The notes: generated from the sequence alone by a model not told the origin. DNA of 64,000 nucleotides from Muribaculaceae bacterium (GCA_017651515.1 JAGCCU010000051.1:1-64000), one strand, 5' to 3'. Shown: positions 17,645-27,754, counted from the first letter of the stretch. Translations and numbers: made by a program.

Positions 17645-18616
17645 ATGATGAAAATGACAATTCTTTCTATGGTAATGACTATTATGCTGGCTTTCCCATC
17701 TTGCAGTAATTCAGATGGCGCAAGCAAGAGTAGCGTTGCCGATAATACAGCTGTAAAGAATGTGGAGTTTGTTGCCGATAGTGCAATGGCATTTCTCAAA
17801 GCACAATGCGACTTAGGACCACGAGTGCCTGGCACATCTGCACATGCTGCTTGTGCCAAGTTGATAACGAGCCGCCTCACGGCATGTTGCGATACCGTGC
17901 AGATACATGCAGTTCCAGTTACTACTTTCGATGGTGAGAAACTGACTGCAAATAATATAATGGGACGTATAAATCCAGGTGCTTCCACTCGTATTTTGCT
18001 CCTAGCGCATTGGGACTGCAGGCCATGGGCCGATAAGGACTCTGATCCTGCATTACAACGGCAGCCAGTGATGGGTGCCAACGACGCTGCCAGTGGTGCT
18101 GCAATACTTCTGGAACTGGCACGTATCATGGGCTGCAATAAACCAGAAATAGGGGTTGACCTGCTATTTGTGGATGCGGAAGACTGGGGAGACTATGACA
18201 ACGAGGATAGTTGGGCTTTGGGAACACAGGCTTGGGCACGTGACTATCATAGTTTGTTGGGAATGGACTATGCGCCCATTTTCGGCATATTGCTTGACAT
18301 GGTGGGTGCACATGGAGCACGTTTTGCGCCTGAATATTTTTCCACGCAGAATGCTGCCAGTGTGGTGAAGCTGGTCTGGGACACAGCCCGAGAAGCAGGC
18401 TACGGAGCTTATTTCGTGTCGACTGCAGGCGGAGCCGTTACCGATGACCATGTAGTGGTTAACAATGCCGGTATTCCATGCATCGATATTATTGACATGC
18501 GAGGAGAAGGGTTCTTTGACGGCTGGCACACCACGCACGATACCTTAGATGCCATTGATGCAGCAACGCTCAAGGCCGTAGGCCAAACGTTGTCAAGGTT
18601 GATTTATAACTTTTAG
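17645..18616 (+). CDS. Glutaminyl-peptide cyclotransferase (type II, M28 fold)
   Basis: Converts N-terminal Gln of exported proteins to pyroglutamate. The 323-aa protein has the M28/type II QC fold: LLLAHWDCRPWAD at 118-130, GANDAASG at 144-151 with zinc-ligand Asp147, and FVDAEDWGD with the catalytic acid near 179. HTTHDT near the C-terminus may supply the His ligand. FPSC at 17-20 is a possible lipobox, which would place the enzyme at a membrane facing the periplasm. Many signal peptides in this window leave Gln at +1, which fits this activity. It follows secG and is closed by a bidirectional terminator. An ordinary aminopeptidase is less likely because of the HWDCRPWAD loop. Confidence 0.88.
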   Translation: MMKMTILSMVMTIMLAFPSCSNSDGASKSSVADNTAVKNVEFVADSAMAFLKAQCDLGPRVPGTSAHAACAKLITSRLTACCDTVQIHAVPVTTFDGEKLTANNIMGRINPGASTRILLLAHWDCRPWADKDSDPALQRQPVMGANDAASGAAILLELARIMGCNKPEIGVDLLFVDAEDWGDYDNEDSWALGTQAWARDYHSLLGMDYAPIFGILLDMVGAHGARFAPEYFSTQNAASVVKLVWDTAREAGYGAYFVSTAGGAVTDDHVVVNNAGIPCIDIIDMRGEGFFDGWHTTHDTLDAIDAATLKAVGQTLSRLIYNF

Positions 18617-18637
18617 AAAAAGGCTCTAATAATAAAG

Positions 18638-18675
18638 AAAGATGGTGGATTTCGTAAAACTCACCATCTTTTTAT
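18638..18675. terminator. Bidirectional terminator between QC and hutI
   Basis: A 10-bp stem (AAAGATGGTG / CACCATCTTT) with a 14-nt loop has a T-run on the plus side and a T-rich tract on the minus side. It lies between the convergent QC gene and hut operon. Confidence 0.8.
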
Positions 18676-18697
18676 TTGTATTATGTCTTTACAGACA

Positions 18698-19939
18698 TCA
18701 GCCTATCTGCTCGCCGGCAAGGAAGGTGCGGTCGATGATAGGTGTTGTGTAGGCGTATGGGATGAAATCGATAGATGGTATTGGGTGGGTGATGAAGAAA
18801 TTCGCCACTTTACCCACGGCTATCGAACCATAATCAGCACTGATGCCCATTGCTGCAGCACCGTTGATAGTTGCAGCATTAATCGCTTCGGCGGGTTGCA
18901 GGCGCATCTTGATGCAAGCCAATGATACAACAAACTTCATATCACCACTGGGAGTGGAACCTGGGTTATAGTCGCTGGCAATTGCCATTGGCAGCCCGGC
19001 AGCAATCATTTTGCGAGCAGGTGCAAACGGCATGTTCAGGAAGAACGACGTACCAGGCAAAGCCGTTGGCATAGTGTCGGTGCCACGCATCATTTCTATG
19101 TCTTCGTCGGTCATGCTCTCAAGGTGGTCAACCGAAAGTGCATTATGCTTGACAGCCACTTCCACACCACCCGAGGGCGCGAGTTCCTGGCCATGTATCT
19201 TGCCGCGCATGCCATATTTGGCTCCAGCTTCAAGGATACGGGCAGTCTCTTCGGGTGTGAAGAAGCCTTCGTCGCAGAACACGTCCACGAAGTCGGCAAG
19301 GCCTTCGGCTCCCACAGCGGGAATCATCTCGTTGACTACAAGGTCAACATATTCCGCCTGACGACCGGCATATTCTCGTCCCACGGCATGTGCACCGAGA
19401 AAAGTGGACATCACACGAAGTCGCGTACTCTCTTGTATGCGTGCAATTACGCGGAGCATCTTCAATTCGTCTTGTGTGTTGAGTCCGTAACCGCTCTTGA
19501 TTTCTATTGCACCTGTACCCTTGGCAATTACTTCGTGCACACGTTGCATGGCCTGTTGGTAAAGTTCGTCCTCACTCATCTCGTGCAAGCGGTCGGCACT
19601 GTTAAGGATGCCTCCGCCACGACGGGCAATCTCGGCGTATGACAGTCCATTAATCTTATCGACAAACTCCCGCTCGCGGCTTCCTGCATACACGATGTGA
19701 GTGTGGGAGTCGCACCAGCTGGGCAACACTGTGCCACCTGCAGCATCCACTACCTGATCAACATCGGCAGGAGCAGGACGGTTGTCAACGGTATCGAAGT
19801 CGGAAACCACTCCGTCTTCCACCAACAGCCATGTGTTGTTGATAACATCAAGTTGTGCCATTTCGGCACCGGCCTTTTTCAGCACACCCCCGCCGTCAAT
19901 GCCGGCGAGGGTGGCAATATTATTCACAAGTGTCTTCAT
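18698..19939 (-). CDS. hutI: Imidazolonepropionase
   Basis: Third step of histidine breakdown: hydrolyses imidazolone-5-propionate to N-formimino-glutamate. A 413-aa amidohydrolase with metal-binding HTH at 79-81 in CDSHTHIVYAGSRERE, HGQELAPSGG and SVDHLE, all typical of HutI. It is the last gene of the hut operon. Its ATG overlaps the hutH TGA stop as ATGA, so translation is coupled. Confidence 0.97.
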   Translation of the reverse strand: MKTLVNNIATLAGIDGGGVLKKAGAEMAQLDVINNTWLLVEDGVVSDFDTVDNRPAPADVDQVVDAAGGTVLPSWCDSHTHIVYAGSREREFVDKINGLSYAEIARRGGGILNSADRLHEMSEDELYQQAMQRVHEVIAKGTGAIEIKSGYGLNTQDELKMLRVIARIQESTRLRVMSTFLGAHAVGREYAGRQAEYVDLVVNEMIPAVGAEGLADFVDVFCDEGFFTPEETARILEAGAKYGMRGKIHGQELAPSGGVEVAVKHNALSVDHLESMTDEDIEMMRGTDTMPTALPGTSFFLNMPFAPARKMIAAGLPMAIASDYNPGSTPSGDMKFVVSLACIKMRLQPAEAINAATINGAAAMGISADYGSIAVGKVANFFITHPIPSIDFIPYAYTTPIIDRTFLAGEQIG

Positions 19940-21411
19940 TTGCGCAAAAATTGTATTGCAGCTTCAATGTGTGGATACATCACGTCGTCGTCACTGATGA
20001 ACGGCACCACCTTGCGGAAGTCGGCATGCATTTGCTCGATAACGGGCGATGATTTGAGTGGACGACGGAATTCAAGTGCTTGGGCTGCGTTAAATAACTC
20101 AATGGCAAGCACGCGCTCGGTGTTGAGCACCACCTTATAGAGCTTAATAGCTGCATTGGCACCCATGCTCACAAGGTCCTCCTGATCTTGGCATGACGGG
20201 ATGCTGTCGGTACTCGACGGCATAGCCAACGACTTGTTTAGGCTCACCACACTTGCAGCAGCATATTGCGTAATCATGAAACCGCTGTTCAGTCCTGGGT
20301 TGGCCACGAGGAAGTCGGGCAGATTGCGTGTGCCGCTTACCAATCGGTAGATGCGGCGCTCGCTGATGTTTGCCAATTCGCTCAACGCCTGTGCCAGGAA
20401 GTCCATAGGCAATGCGATGGGTTCACCATGGAAGTTGCCGGCACTGATAATGAGGTCTTCGTCAGGGCAGACGGTAGGATTATCGGTTGCGCTGTTGATC
20501 TCGGTGTCGATTACCGACTTCACATAGCGGATGGTGTCCTTCACTGTTCCGTGCACCTGTGGCATGCAGCGGAAGGAATAAGGATCCTGAACATGAACCT
20601 TTGGCTGACGGATGAGTTCGCTGCCCTCAAGTAGTTCCTTCATGCGAGCGGCAGTTTCAATCTGACCCTTGTGAGGACGCACTAGATGAACGGCCTCGGT
20701 GAATGGCTCGATGCGGCCATCGTAGGCCTCAAGCGACATAGCACCAATCTTGTCGGCCCATTCGCTCAATCGCTGTGCGTGCAGCAGCGACCACACCGCA
20801 AATGCACCCATGTTTTGCGTGCCGTTGAGCAGTGCCAGACCTTCCTTGCTTGCCAGTTCTATTGGCTTCCAACCCTTGATTTCAAGGATTTGTGCACCAG
20901 TCATTATCTTGCCTTCGTATTCCACTTCGCCCAAACCGACCAATGGCAAACATAGGTGAGCTAGTGGCACGAGATCACCAGAAGCACCCAGAGAACCTTG
21001 CTTGTACACGATTGGGCATACTCCCTCGTTGAAGAAGTCGATGAGGCGCTCCACAGTGTCGAGCTTGCATCCTGAGAAACCATAGCTCAGCGACTGAACC
21101 TTGAGAAGGATCATAATGCGGACTATTTCGTTTGGTACACGTTCGCCCACGCCGCAGGCATGCGACTTCATCAGGTTGATTTGCAACTGCGACAACTGAT
21201 CTTTGCTCACACTCACCTTGCACAACGAGCCAAAGCCTGTGGTCACACCATATACCGGCACTGGACTGTTGGCAATTTTCTCGTCAAGATACTTGCGGCA
21301 ACGGATAATGCGGTTACGGGCATCGTCGCTCAATGCGAGCTTCATGCCTTTCTCTATTATTTCGCCTACACGCTCAATTGAGAGGTGTTCGGCACTGATT
21401 TCATGAATCAT
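19936..21411 (-). CDS. hutH: Histidine ammonia-lyase
   Basis: Deaminates L-histidine to urocanate, the entry step of the pathway. The 491-aa protein carries the Ala143-Ser144-Gly145 triad in GSLGASGDLVPLAH that cyclises to the MIO cofactor, plus the expected YGVTTGFG near 54-61 and SSTDSIPSCQDQED in the C-terminal half. Cytoplasmic. It lies 35 nt after hutU and overlaps hutI by 4 nt. Confidence 0.97.
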   Translation of the reverse strand: MIHEISAEHLSIERVGEIIEKGMKLALSDDARNRIIRCRKYLDEKIANSPVPVYGVTTGFGSLCKVSVSKDQLSQLQINLMKSHACGVGERVPNEIVRIMILLKVQSLSYGFSGCKLDTVERLIDFFNEGVCPIVYKQGSLGASGDLVPLAHLCLPLVGLGEVEYEGKIMTGAQILEIKGWKPIELASKEGLALLNGTQNMGAFAVWSLLHAQRLSEWADKIGAMSLEAYDGRIEPFTEAVHLVRPHKGQIETAARMKELLEGSELIRQPKVHVQDPYSFRCMPQVHGTVKDTIRYVKSVIDTEINSATDNPTVCPDEDLIISAGNFHGEPIALPMDFLAQALSELANISERRIYRLVSGTRNLPDFLVANPGLNSGFMITQYAAASVVSLNKSLAMPSSTDSIPSCQDQEDLVSMGANAAIKLYKVVLNTERVLAIELFNAAQALEFRRPLKSSPVIEQMHADFRKVVPFISDDDVMYPHIEAAIQFLRK

Positions 21412-21446
21412 AGTTTGTCTATTATCAAGGCTAATTAGTTTATCTA

Positions 21447-23456
21447 TCAGAATTTAACGCTATCGAGCAGAGCGTCATCGACAAGGTTAGGCATGGTGAC
21501 TTTGAGCTCTGGAGTGCGATCCATCTCACGGCGAATGGCATCCATTGAGCCGGTATTGCGTGCCCAAGAGCGGCGTGCAATGCCGTTGTTCACGTCCCAG
21601 AACAGCATCTGGCGGATGCGACGGTCAGCTTCTTCACTACCATCAATAACCATACCGAAACCACCATTGATGACTTCTCCCCAGCCAACACCGCCACCGT
21701 TGTGAATGCTCACCCAGGTTGCACCGCGGAATGAGTCGCCAATAACGTTCTGCACGGCCATGTCGGCACAGAACTGACTGCCGTCGTATATGTTGCTGGT
21801 TTCACGGAATGGCGAGTCGGTACCACTCACGTCATGATGGTCGCGGCCTAGCACGATGGGCCTGGATATTTCGCCACGGCGAATGGCATCGTTGAATGCC
21901 AGAGCGATGCGTGTGCGGCCTTCGGCATCGGCATACAATATGCGTGCCTGTGAACCCACCACCAAGTGGTTCTTGCCGGCCTCGCGTATCCAGTGCAGAT
22001 TGTCGGCTAACTGACCCTTGATATCATCGGTCACGTGATGCGTCATATCGTCGAGAACCTCGGCAGCCAAGCGGTCGCTCACTTCAAGATCCTTGGGGTC
22101 GCAAGACGTGCATACCCAGCGGAAAGGACCAAAACCATAGTCGAAGAACATAGGTCCCATGATATCCTGAACATAGCTTGGATAGCGGAAATGGGTAGCA
22201 TCCTTCATAATGTCGGCACCTGCACGGCTAGCCATTAGCATGAAGGCATTGCCATAGTCGAAGAAGTACATGCCCTTGGCAGTGAGGCGGTTGATTGCTG
22301 CCACCTGTCGGCGCAGAGACTCAAATACGCACTCTTTGAAGCGTTCGGGTTCTTCGGCCATCATCTTCTTGGACTCTTCCAGACTGTAACCCACAGGATA
22401 ATATCCACCTGCGTATGGGTTATGCAGCGATGTTTGGTCGCTACCAAGGTCAACACGCATATCTTCATCAGCAAGACGTTCCCACAAATCAACCACGTTG
22501 CCTACATAGGCCATTGACACGACACGGTTTTCGGCAACGGCTTTGCGAATGGCAGGGATGAGTTCGTCAAGGTTTTCGTGTAGTTCGTCCACCCAACCTT
22601 GGTCATAGCGTTTGCGCGCTGCCAATGGGTTGATTTCGGCTGTTACGCTAACCACGCCGGCAATGTTTCCAGCCTTGGGCTGTGCGCCGCTCATGCCACC
22701 AAGACCGGCTGTCACAAACAGTGGTATGCGGGTTTTGCGTTCCTCACCCATCACCTTGCGAGCTGCATTCAGCACAGTAATTGTTGTGCCATGCACGATG
22801 CCTTGCGGGCCGATATACATATATGAACCGGCTGTCATCTGGCCGTACTGGCTAACGCCCAAAGCGTTGTCGCGTTCCCAGTCATCGGGTTTGCTGTAAT
22901 TGGGGATTACCATACCGTTGGTTACCACCACACGAGGAGCATCCTTATGTGAGGGGAACAGTCCTAGTGGATGGCCGCTGTACATTACAAGTGTCTGCTC
23001 ATCGGTCATCTCGCTCAGATATTTCATCACCAAACGATACTGTGCCCAGTTCTGGAACACTGCACCATTGCCGCCGTAAGTAATCAGTTCGTGCGGGTGC
23101 TGTGCCACAGCCTTGTCGAGGTTATTCTGAATCATCATCATGATGGCGGCAGCCTGACGACTCTTATGTGGATACTCGTCAATTGGTCGTGCTTTCATCT
23201 CATAGCGAGGACGCAGACGGTACATATAGATGCGGCCGTAGCGCTTCAGTTCGTCAGCAAACTCTGGCAACAACGTGGCATGCTGTTCCTTTGGAAAGTA
23301 GCGCAATGCGTTGCGCAGCGCCAACTTCTTTTCCTCCTCATTCAGGATATCCTTGCGCTTTGGCGCATGGTTGATCTCGGTATCATAGGGCATTGGCTCT
23401 GGCAAAACCGCCGGAATACCAGCTCTGATATCAGCTTGAAATTGTTCTAATGTCAT
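21447..23456 (-). CDS. hutU: Urocanate hydratase (long form)
   Basis: Adds water to urocanate using NAD+ as an electrophile, giving imidazolonepropionate. At 669 aa it is about 110 residues longer than the familiar 550-aa enzyme of Pseudomonas, a known longer subgroup. Visible are the NAD-binding TAGLGGMSGAQPKAG, MYSGHPLGLFPSH, FFDYGNAFMLMASRAG and GPFRWVCTSCDPKD segments. It is 18 nt downstream of ftcD. Confidence 0.96.
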   Translation of the reverse strand: MTLEQFQADIRAGIPAVLPEPMPYDTEINHAPKRKDILNEEEKKLALRNALRYFPKEQHATLLPEFADELKRYGRIYMYRLRPRYEMKARPIDEYPHKSRQAAAIMMMIQNNLDKAVAQHPHELITYGGNGAVFQNWAQYRLVMKYLSEMTDEQTLVMYSGHPLGLFPSHKDAPRVVVTNGMVIPNYSKPDDWERDNALGVSQYGQMTAGSYMYIGPQGIVHGTTITVLNAARKVMGEERKTRIPLFVTAGLGGMSGAQPKAGNIAGVVSVTAEINPLAARKRYDQGWVDELHENLDELIPAIRKAVAENRVVSMAYVGNVVDLWERLADEDMRVDLGSDQTSLHNPYAGGYYPVGYSLEESKKMMAEEPERFKECVFESLRRQVAAINRLTAKGMYFFDYGNAFMLMASRAGADIMKDATHFRYPSYVQDIMGPMFFDYGFGPFRWVCTSCDPKDLEVSDRLAAEVLDDMTHHVTDDIKGQLADNLHWIREAGKNHLVVGSQARILYADAEGRTRIALAFNDAIRRGEISRPIVLGRDHHDVSGTDSPFRETSNIYDGSQFCADMAVQNVIGDSFRGATWVSIHNGGGVGWGEVINGGFGMVIDGSEEADRRIRQMLFWDVNNGIARRSWARNTGSMDAIRREMDRTPELKVTMPNLVDDALLDSVKF

Positions 23457-23474
23457 AAGGTTATGTTTTTAGTT

Positions 23475-25166
23475 TCAGATTTTGCTTTCTACGATTCGTG
23501 ATATTTCGGCTTCTTCTGCGTTGGCACGGGCAATCAGTTCGTTGGCCTCAGCAACGAGAGCGTCGGCAGTTGCACGATCTTTGAGCGAAGCGGCGTTGAT
23601 CTTGACATTCAGTCCAGCACCCAGCACTGCGGCACGAGCAGCAAGAGCACCTACACCCACATCACTTACACTGTTGGGATTACCTTCAAGTGCCATCTGT
23701 TTGCAAATTTCAAATGCCTTGAACGACTCCTTCATCGTGCGTAAAGGCACTTGAGTGGCATAGAGTGTAGCATCCTGAATAGCGGCACTGCGGGCAGCCT
23801 TGTCCTCGTCGGTTTTCTTGGGCATACCGAATGCAGCCATAATACGGTTGAAAGCCTGAGTGTCCTCGTCAACGAGATGTAGCAACTCGGCCATAACCGC
23901 CTGACCCTTGTCGGCCCATACACTGAATTCTTTCCAACGATCATCCCAGCCGGGTTTGTGGCTGCTTAGATTAGCTACCATCGCACCAAGTGCTGCACCT
24001 AAAGCACCCATATAAGCAGAAATAGTACCGCCGCCAGGAGCAGGAGACTCACGCGAAGTCTCGTGAGCAAAACCGGTAACAGTTAGGTCAACCAGTTTTT
24101 TCTCACTGTCGTCGGCAATCATATATTCTATTACCTTTTCTTTTGGGTCGAAGGGTTTGAGGTCATCGAGTCCGAGAGAATGGATGGCGATTTCGAGAAT
24201 GTCGCTTTCGGGAATACCCGTTGAGCGGTGCTGCTTCTCAAGGAAGTACTTACCCGCATCAATCAGACAACGTTTGGGAACAAGTCCCACAATCTCTGTG
24301 CCCGTTACTCGTACGCCACGATTCTGGGCGCAACGACACACCTCGTCAAATGCCACATGTAATGGAGTTGTATTTATATCGGTGATATTCATCGATACCT
24401 GTGCAATCTTATACTCGTCAATGTACCAACCAATTGCCTTAGTGCCCTTGAGAGTGCCTGGCTGCATGATGACTTTGCCGTTCTCATCTTTCTTGGGAGT
24501 GCCGGTGATGGGATTGCCCTCACGCACAGGACGTCCCTTTTCACGCACGTCGAAAGCAATGGCATTGGCACGACGGGTGCTGGTGGTATTCAGGTTGAAA
24601 TTAGTGGCAATTAGAAAATCACGGGCACCAACGGCAGTGCAACCTGTGCGTGCCACTTGCTCATCGAGGGGACGCGCACCGAAATCTGGTTGCTTGCCTG
24701 GGGTAGATAATTTTTCGGCCAGTGCTTCATATTCTCCTTCGCGGCATATAGCCAGATTGCGACGTTCGGGAGTGAAGGCTGCTGCTTCATAGCAGTAACA
24801 TGGAATTCCGGCTTCGGTAGCTATGCGTTCTGCCAGTTTGCGAGCCAGTGTAGCACACTCTTCTAGAGTGATTCCGGCAATGGGAATCAACGGGCATACA
24901 TCAGTAGCGCCCATGCGAGGATGCGCACCATGATGCGCACGCATGTCAATCAATTCACCAGCACGCTTCACAGCTTGAAAAGCTGTTTCCACTACTGCCT
25001 CAGGACTTCCCACAAAGGTGACTACAGTGCGGTTGGTGGCTTCACCTGGATCTACGTCAAGCAGTTTCACGCCTTTTGAGCGCTTGATAACATCTGTAAT
25101 CTGGTTGATAATCTCCATGTTGCGGCCTTCACTGAAGTTAGGCACGCATTCTACGAGTCGGTTCAT
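23475..25166 (-). CDS. ftcD: Glutamate formimidoyltransferase / formimido-THF cyclodeaminase
   Basis: A 563-aa bifunctional enzyme: residues about 1-325 are the formiminotransferase (MNRLVECVPNFSEGRN, AHHGAHPRMGATDVCPLIP), moving the formimino group of formiminoglutamate to tetrahydrofolate; residues about 345-563 are the cyclodeaminase (SPAPGGGTISAYMGALGAALGAMVANLS), releasing ammonia and giving methenyl-THF. It is first in the hut operon although last in the pathway. Its presence, with no hutG or hutF, shows that the organism ends histidine breakdown through folate. Confidence 0.96.
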   Translation of the reverse strand: MNRLVECVPNFSEGRNMEIINQITDVIKRSKGVKLLDVDPGEATNRTVVTFVGSPEAVVETAFQAVKRAGELIDMRAHHGAHPRMGATDVCPLIPIAGITLEECATLARKLAERIATEAGIPCYCYEAAAFTPERRNLAICREGEYEALAEKLSTPGKQPDFGARPLDEQVARTGCTAVGARDFLIATNFNLNTTSTRRANAIAFDVREKGRPVREGNPITGTPKKDENGKVIMQPGTLKGTKAIGWYIDEYKIAQVSMNITDINTTPLHVAFDEVCRCAQNRGVRVTGTEIVGLVPKRCLIDAGKYFLEKQHRSTGIPESDILEIAIHSLGLDDLKPFDPKEKVIEYMIADDSEKKLVDLTVTGFAHETSRESPAPGGGTISAYMGALGAALGAMVANLSSHKPGWDDRWKEFSVWADKGQAVMAELLHLVDEDTQAFNRIMAAFGMPKKTDEDKAARSAAIQDATLYATQVPLRTMKESFKAFEICKQMALEGNPNSVSDVGVGALAARAAVLGAGLNVKINAASLKDRATADALVAEANELIARANAEEAEISRIVESKI

Positions 25167-25235
25167 GTTACTTGTTTTTATATAATTAATTATTTGATAT
25201 TCAATTGGTTTTCATAATGCTCATTAGTAGTGATG

Positions 25236-25243
25236 CAAAATTA
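25236..25243 (-). promoter_or_regulatory. -7 promoter element of the hut operon
   Basis: On the minus strand this reads TAATTTTG, about 70 nt upstream of ftcD. An ATTG 21 nt further upstream is a weak -33 candidate. Confidence 0.5.
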
Positions 25244-25394
25244 CAACAATTCCGTTAAATGTAGCAATGAAATCTAGAAAAACACATTAATTTAACAAAA
25301 GGAGCAGCATGTGGTGTGAATCTAAAATCCTATCAGATACAATAAAAACAAGTTAAAGACTTCTAAAAATATTCATATATTGACAATATAGTAT

Positions 25395-25402
25395 TACCTT
25401 TG
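25395..25402 (+). promoter_or_regulatory. -7 promoter element of the 25494 glycosyltransferase
   Basis: TACCTTTG matches TAnnTTTG; the expected start site leaves a leader of roughly 85 nt. No TTTG lies at the -33 position. Confidence 0.45.
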
Positions 25403-25493
25403 TATTTTCGTTTTAATTGATGCTTTTACTTAACTATTTGATTTCTAATTTTAGAACTAATTTTAGAATTAATACGATTGAAAAATTGCTAAT

Positions 25494-26624
25494 ATGAATG
25501 TTGGATTTGATGGGCATTGGGCCGTGTTTAACCATACCAGCCGCGGTAATCTTAGCCGCAGCGTGATAAGTGCTATAGCTACTTATAAGCCAAAAAACAA
25601 GTATATTATTTATGGTTCTGTAGCAAGTGAAAATAGGCATCTGACTCCCCTATTGGCCAATCCTAGTGTAATGATGCGTCAACCAAAGCATGGCTATTTC
25701 AAGACACTGTGGAGATGGGGTGACGGATTTGGAAAGGATTTGCAACGTCACCATGTACGCATATATCATGGTTTATGTGGCGTGCTGCCTTTCTTCAAAG
25801 GGAAAAGTCGAGCACACATGGTGGTAAGTATTACTGACCTTGACGCACGTTATAATGCTAAGGAACTGGGTTTTTGGAAGAGCCTGAAAGAAAAAATGGC
25901 TTTGAGTCATAGTATCAAGATGGCAGAGCGCATCGTTGTTCCTAGTGAGTGGGCAAAGAATCTTTTGCATGAGTTGTATAATGTGGATTTTGATAGAATC
26001 GACATTGTGCCGCCTTGTGTCGATAAAGGATTCTCTACTCCAGTGCATGATGAAGCCCGACAATCGCTTGCTGCACATTATGGGCTTCCCAAACGCTTTG
26101 TTTTACTGATGGGGCCGCTTAAAAAGAGCAAGAACCTGCTTGACATGGTCAAGGCTATAAGGAGATTGAAAGACAAGGAGTTATGTATTGTAATGGTGGG
26201 CAAGAGCACCAACTATTATCGACATTCCATTCGGCCGTATGTAAATGAATATAACCTGCATGACCGTGTTATTCATGTAAAACACCTGCACTCAGCCGAC
26301 CTGCCCAATATCTATCAGCAGGCAACTGCTGTGCTTTGTCCTACACAGAATGAACTTTACAGCCTGTCAATGCTTGAAGCAATGAGTTGCGGCATTCCTG
26401 TGATGGTGAATCCTGATAGTATGATGGCAACAGAAGCCGGTGACGCCGTGATGGTTACAACCGGTTCAACACCAGAAGCATGGGCTGCGGCCATCGATGC
26501 TCTTGTTGCCTCTCCAGAACAGCAGCAGATTTTTGCCGAGCGCGGCAGAAATTACGTTGCCAAATTCACACCAGAAGCAACTGCTGAGGCACTTCAAGCC
26601 TGCTACGACAAGATAGAAGACTAA
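25494..26624 (+). CDS. Glycosyltransferase, GT4 family
   Basis: A 376-aa GT-B fold transferase using a nucleotide-sugar. The C-terminal half has the GT4 donor-site pattern ENELYSLSMLEAMSCGIPVM (E-x7-E) and LLMGPLKKSKNL. No membrane segment is seen, so it is probably peripheral at the inner membrane. The next gene is a membrane acyltransferase 26 nt downstream, suggesting joint work on a surface glycan or LPS. Acceptor and sugar are unknown. Confidence 0.88.
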   Translation: MNVGFDGHWAVFNHTSRGNLSRSVISAIATYKPKNKYIIYGSVASENRHLTPLLANPSVMMRQPKHGYFKTLWRWGDGFGKDLQRHHVRIYHGLCGVLPFFKGKSRAHMVVSITDLDARYNAKELGFWKSLKEKMALSHSIKMAERIVVPSEWAKNLLHELYNVDFDRIDIVPPCVDKGFSTPVHDEARQSLAAHYGLPKRFVLLMGPLKKSKNLLDMVKAIRRLKDKELCIVMVGKSTNYYRHSIRPYVNEYNLHDRVIHVKHLHSADLPNIYQQATAVLCPTQNELYSLSMLEAMSCGIPVMVNPDSMMATEAGDAVMVTTGSTPEAWAAAIDALVASPEQQQIFAERGRNYVAKFTPEATAEALQACYDKIED

Positions 26625-26650
26625 GCTTTAAGTATCTCCTGAAATAAGCG

Positions 26651-27700
26651 ATGCTGTTATTGAAAAACGAACGCAGTCACAATGACCAGGTATCGGTAAT
26701 AAAAGGCATTGCTATTCTTGGAATATTATGGGAGCATGCGACATTGTTTTTAAACATTCCTGTATTGAACAGGATTGTTTCGATGCCTATGCTGCCATTG
26801 TTTATTATTGTCAGTGGCTATTGTTTCAATGATTATTATTATGATCATCGATTGACATTTGTCAAAAAGCGCATTAAATCGTTATATTGGCCTTTTGTTA
26901 AATGGGGTGTTATTTTTGTCCTGCTGCATAATTTGTTCTGTTACATAGGTTTCTATCCAGCCAATATGGGTCTGTACACTTGGCGTGACATGTTGGCAAC
27001 GATTTCACACATTCTGGTTATGCATACTACTGAACTGTTGGCAGGAGCTAACTGGTTTCTTGCCGAATTGTTCTTCGGTACAATGTTGTTCATAGCCTTT
27101 GTTCCCTGGATTAAACGTTATCCACTGATAGGAGTAATAATCTTTGCACTAGTGGCAGTCGTTATGAATTTGACTGGTTTTCATTTTAGATTACGTGACG
27201 TCAGCTTGATGTGTGCTTCTTACTATACTTTAGGTTTCTGGGTTCGTGGGCGAAAACTTGAACACCGATTGTCAGTCATGGTTTTGTTGTTAGCTTTGTT
27301 TGTATTTGGCACACTGGTAGTTCCTGGCACTTTCCAAAACATAATCCCTAAGTGGATAATACCTCACTATATAACGGTGTTGGCAGGATCATGGTTGATT
27401 GCAGTTATAGCGTGGCATATTGTGACACGAGGTGGATGGTTGTCACGCATCTTGGTTTATATTGGTGACCGTACGCTCATAATACTCGTGTTGCATTTTA
27501 CAGCTATGCAATGTGTATCATGGGCAATATCTAATTCAATGGAATTGACAAATGAGTACATAATTGGAAGCCCAATCATAAACGGACTAATTTGGGCTTG
27601 CCCAATTTACTTTTTGGCTGGTGTTGTGTTGCCATTAGCCGTTGATTATATTGGCAGGATAATTGAAGGATGCTTGAAAAAGATCGCATATAAGCTATAG
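26651..27700 (+). CDS. Acyltransferase family 3 membrane protein
   Basis: A 349-aa protein with about ten membrane helices and the AT3 N-terminus (VIKGIAILGILWEHATLF; the His is catalytic in the family), followed by PMLPLFIIVSGYCF. Members O-acylate surface sugars. It follows the GT4 gene by 26 nt, so it probably decorates the same glycan. Succinyl- versus acetyltransfer cannot be told. Confidence 0.85.
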   Translation: MLLLKNERSHNDQVSVIKGIAILGILWEHATLFLNIPVLNRIVSMPMLPLFIIVSGYCFNDYYYDHRLTFVKKRIKSLYWPFVKWGVIFVLLHNLFCYIGFYPANMGLYTWRDMLATISHILVMHTTELLAGANWFLAELFFGTMLFIAFVPWIKRYPLIGVIIFALVAVVMNLTGFHFRLRDVSLMCASYYTLGFWVRGRKLEHRLSVMVLLLALFVFGTLVVPGTFQNIIPKWIIPHYITVLAGSWLIAVIAWHIVTRGGWLSRILVYIGDRTLIILVLHFTAMQCVSWAISNSMELTNEYIIGSPIINGLIWACPIYFLAGVVLPLAVDYIGRIIEGCLKKIAYKL

Positions 27701-27723
27701 TACATCTTTTTTAGCGCTTTTTC

Positions 27724-27754
27724 TTTGTGTTTTGGGCTTTTTGAAGTAAGTTTG
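27724..27754 (+). promoter_or_regulatory. Bacteroidetes promoter of the 27770 lipoprotein
   Basis: TTTG at 27724-27727, 19-nt spacer, TAAGTTTG at 27747-27754. The start site would fall near 27761, only about 9 nt before the ATG, giving a very short leader. Confidence 0.7.

Larger units (their letters stand above)
25167..25493. other. AT-rich intergenic region between divergent operons
   Basis: A 327-nt gene-free stretch between ftcD (minus) and the glycosyltransferase (plus). It holds a -7 box for each side and no ORF of note. No hut operator or riboswitch could be recognised, although regulation of hut by histidine or urocanate would act here. Confidence 0.6.
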
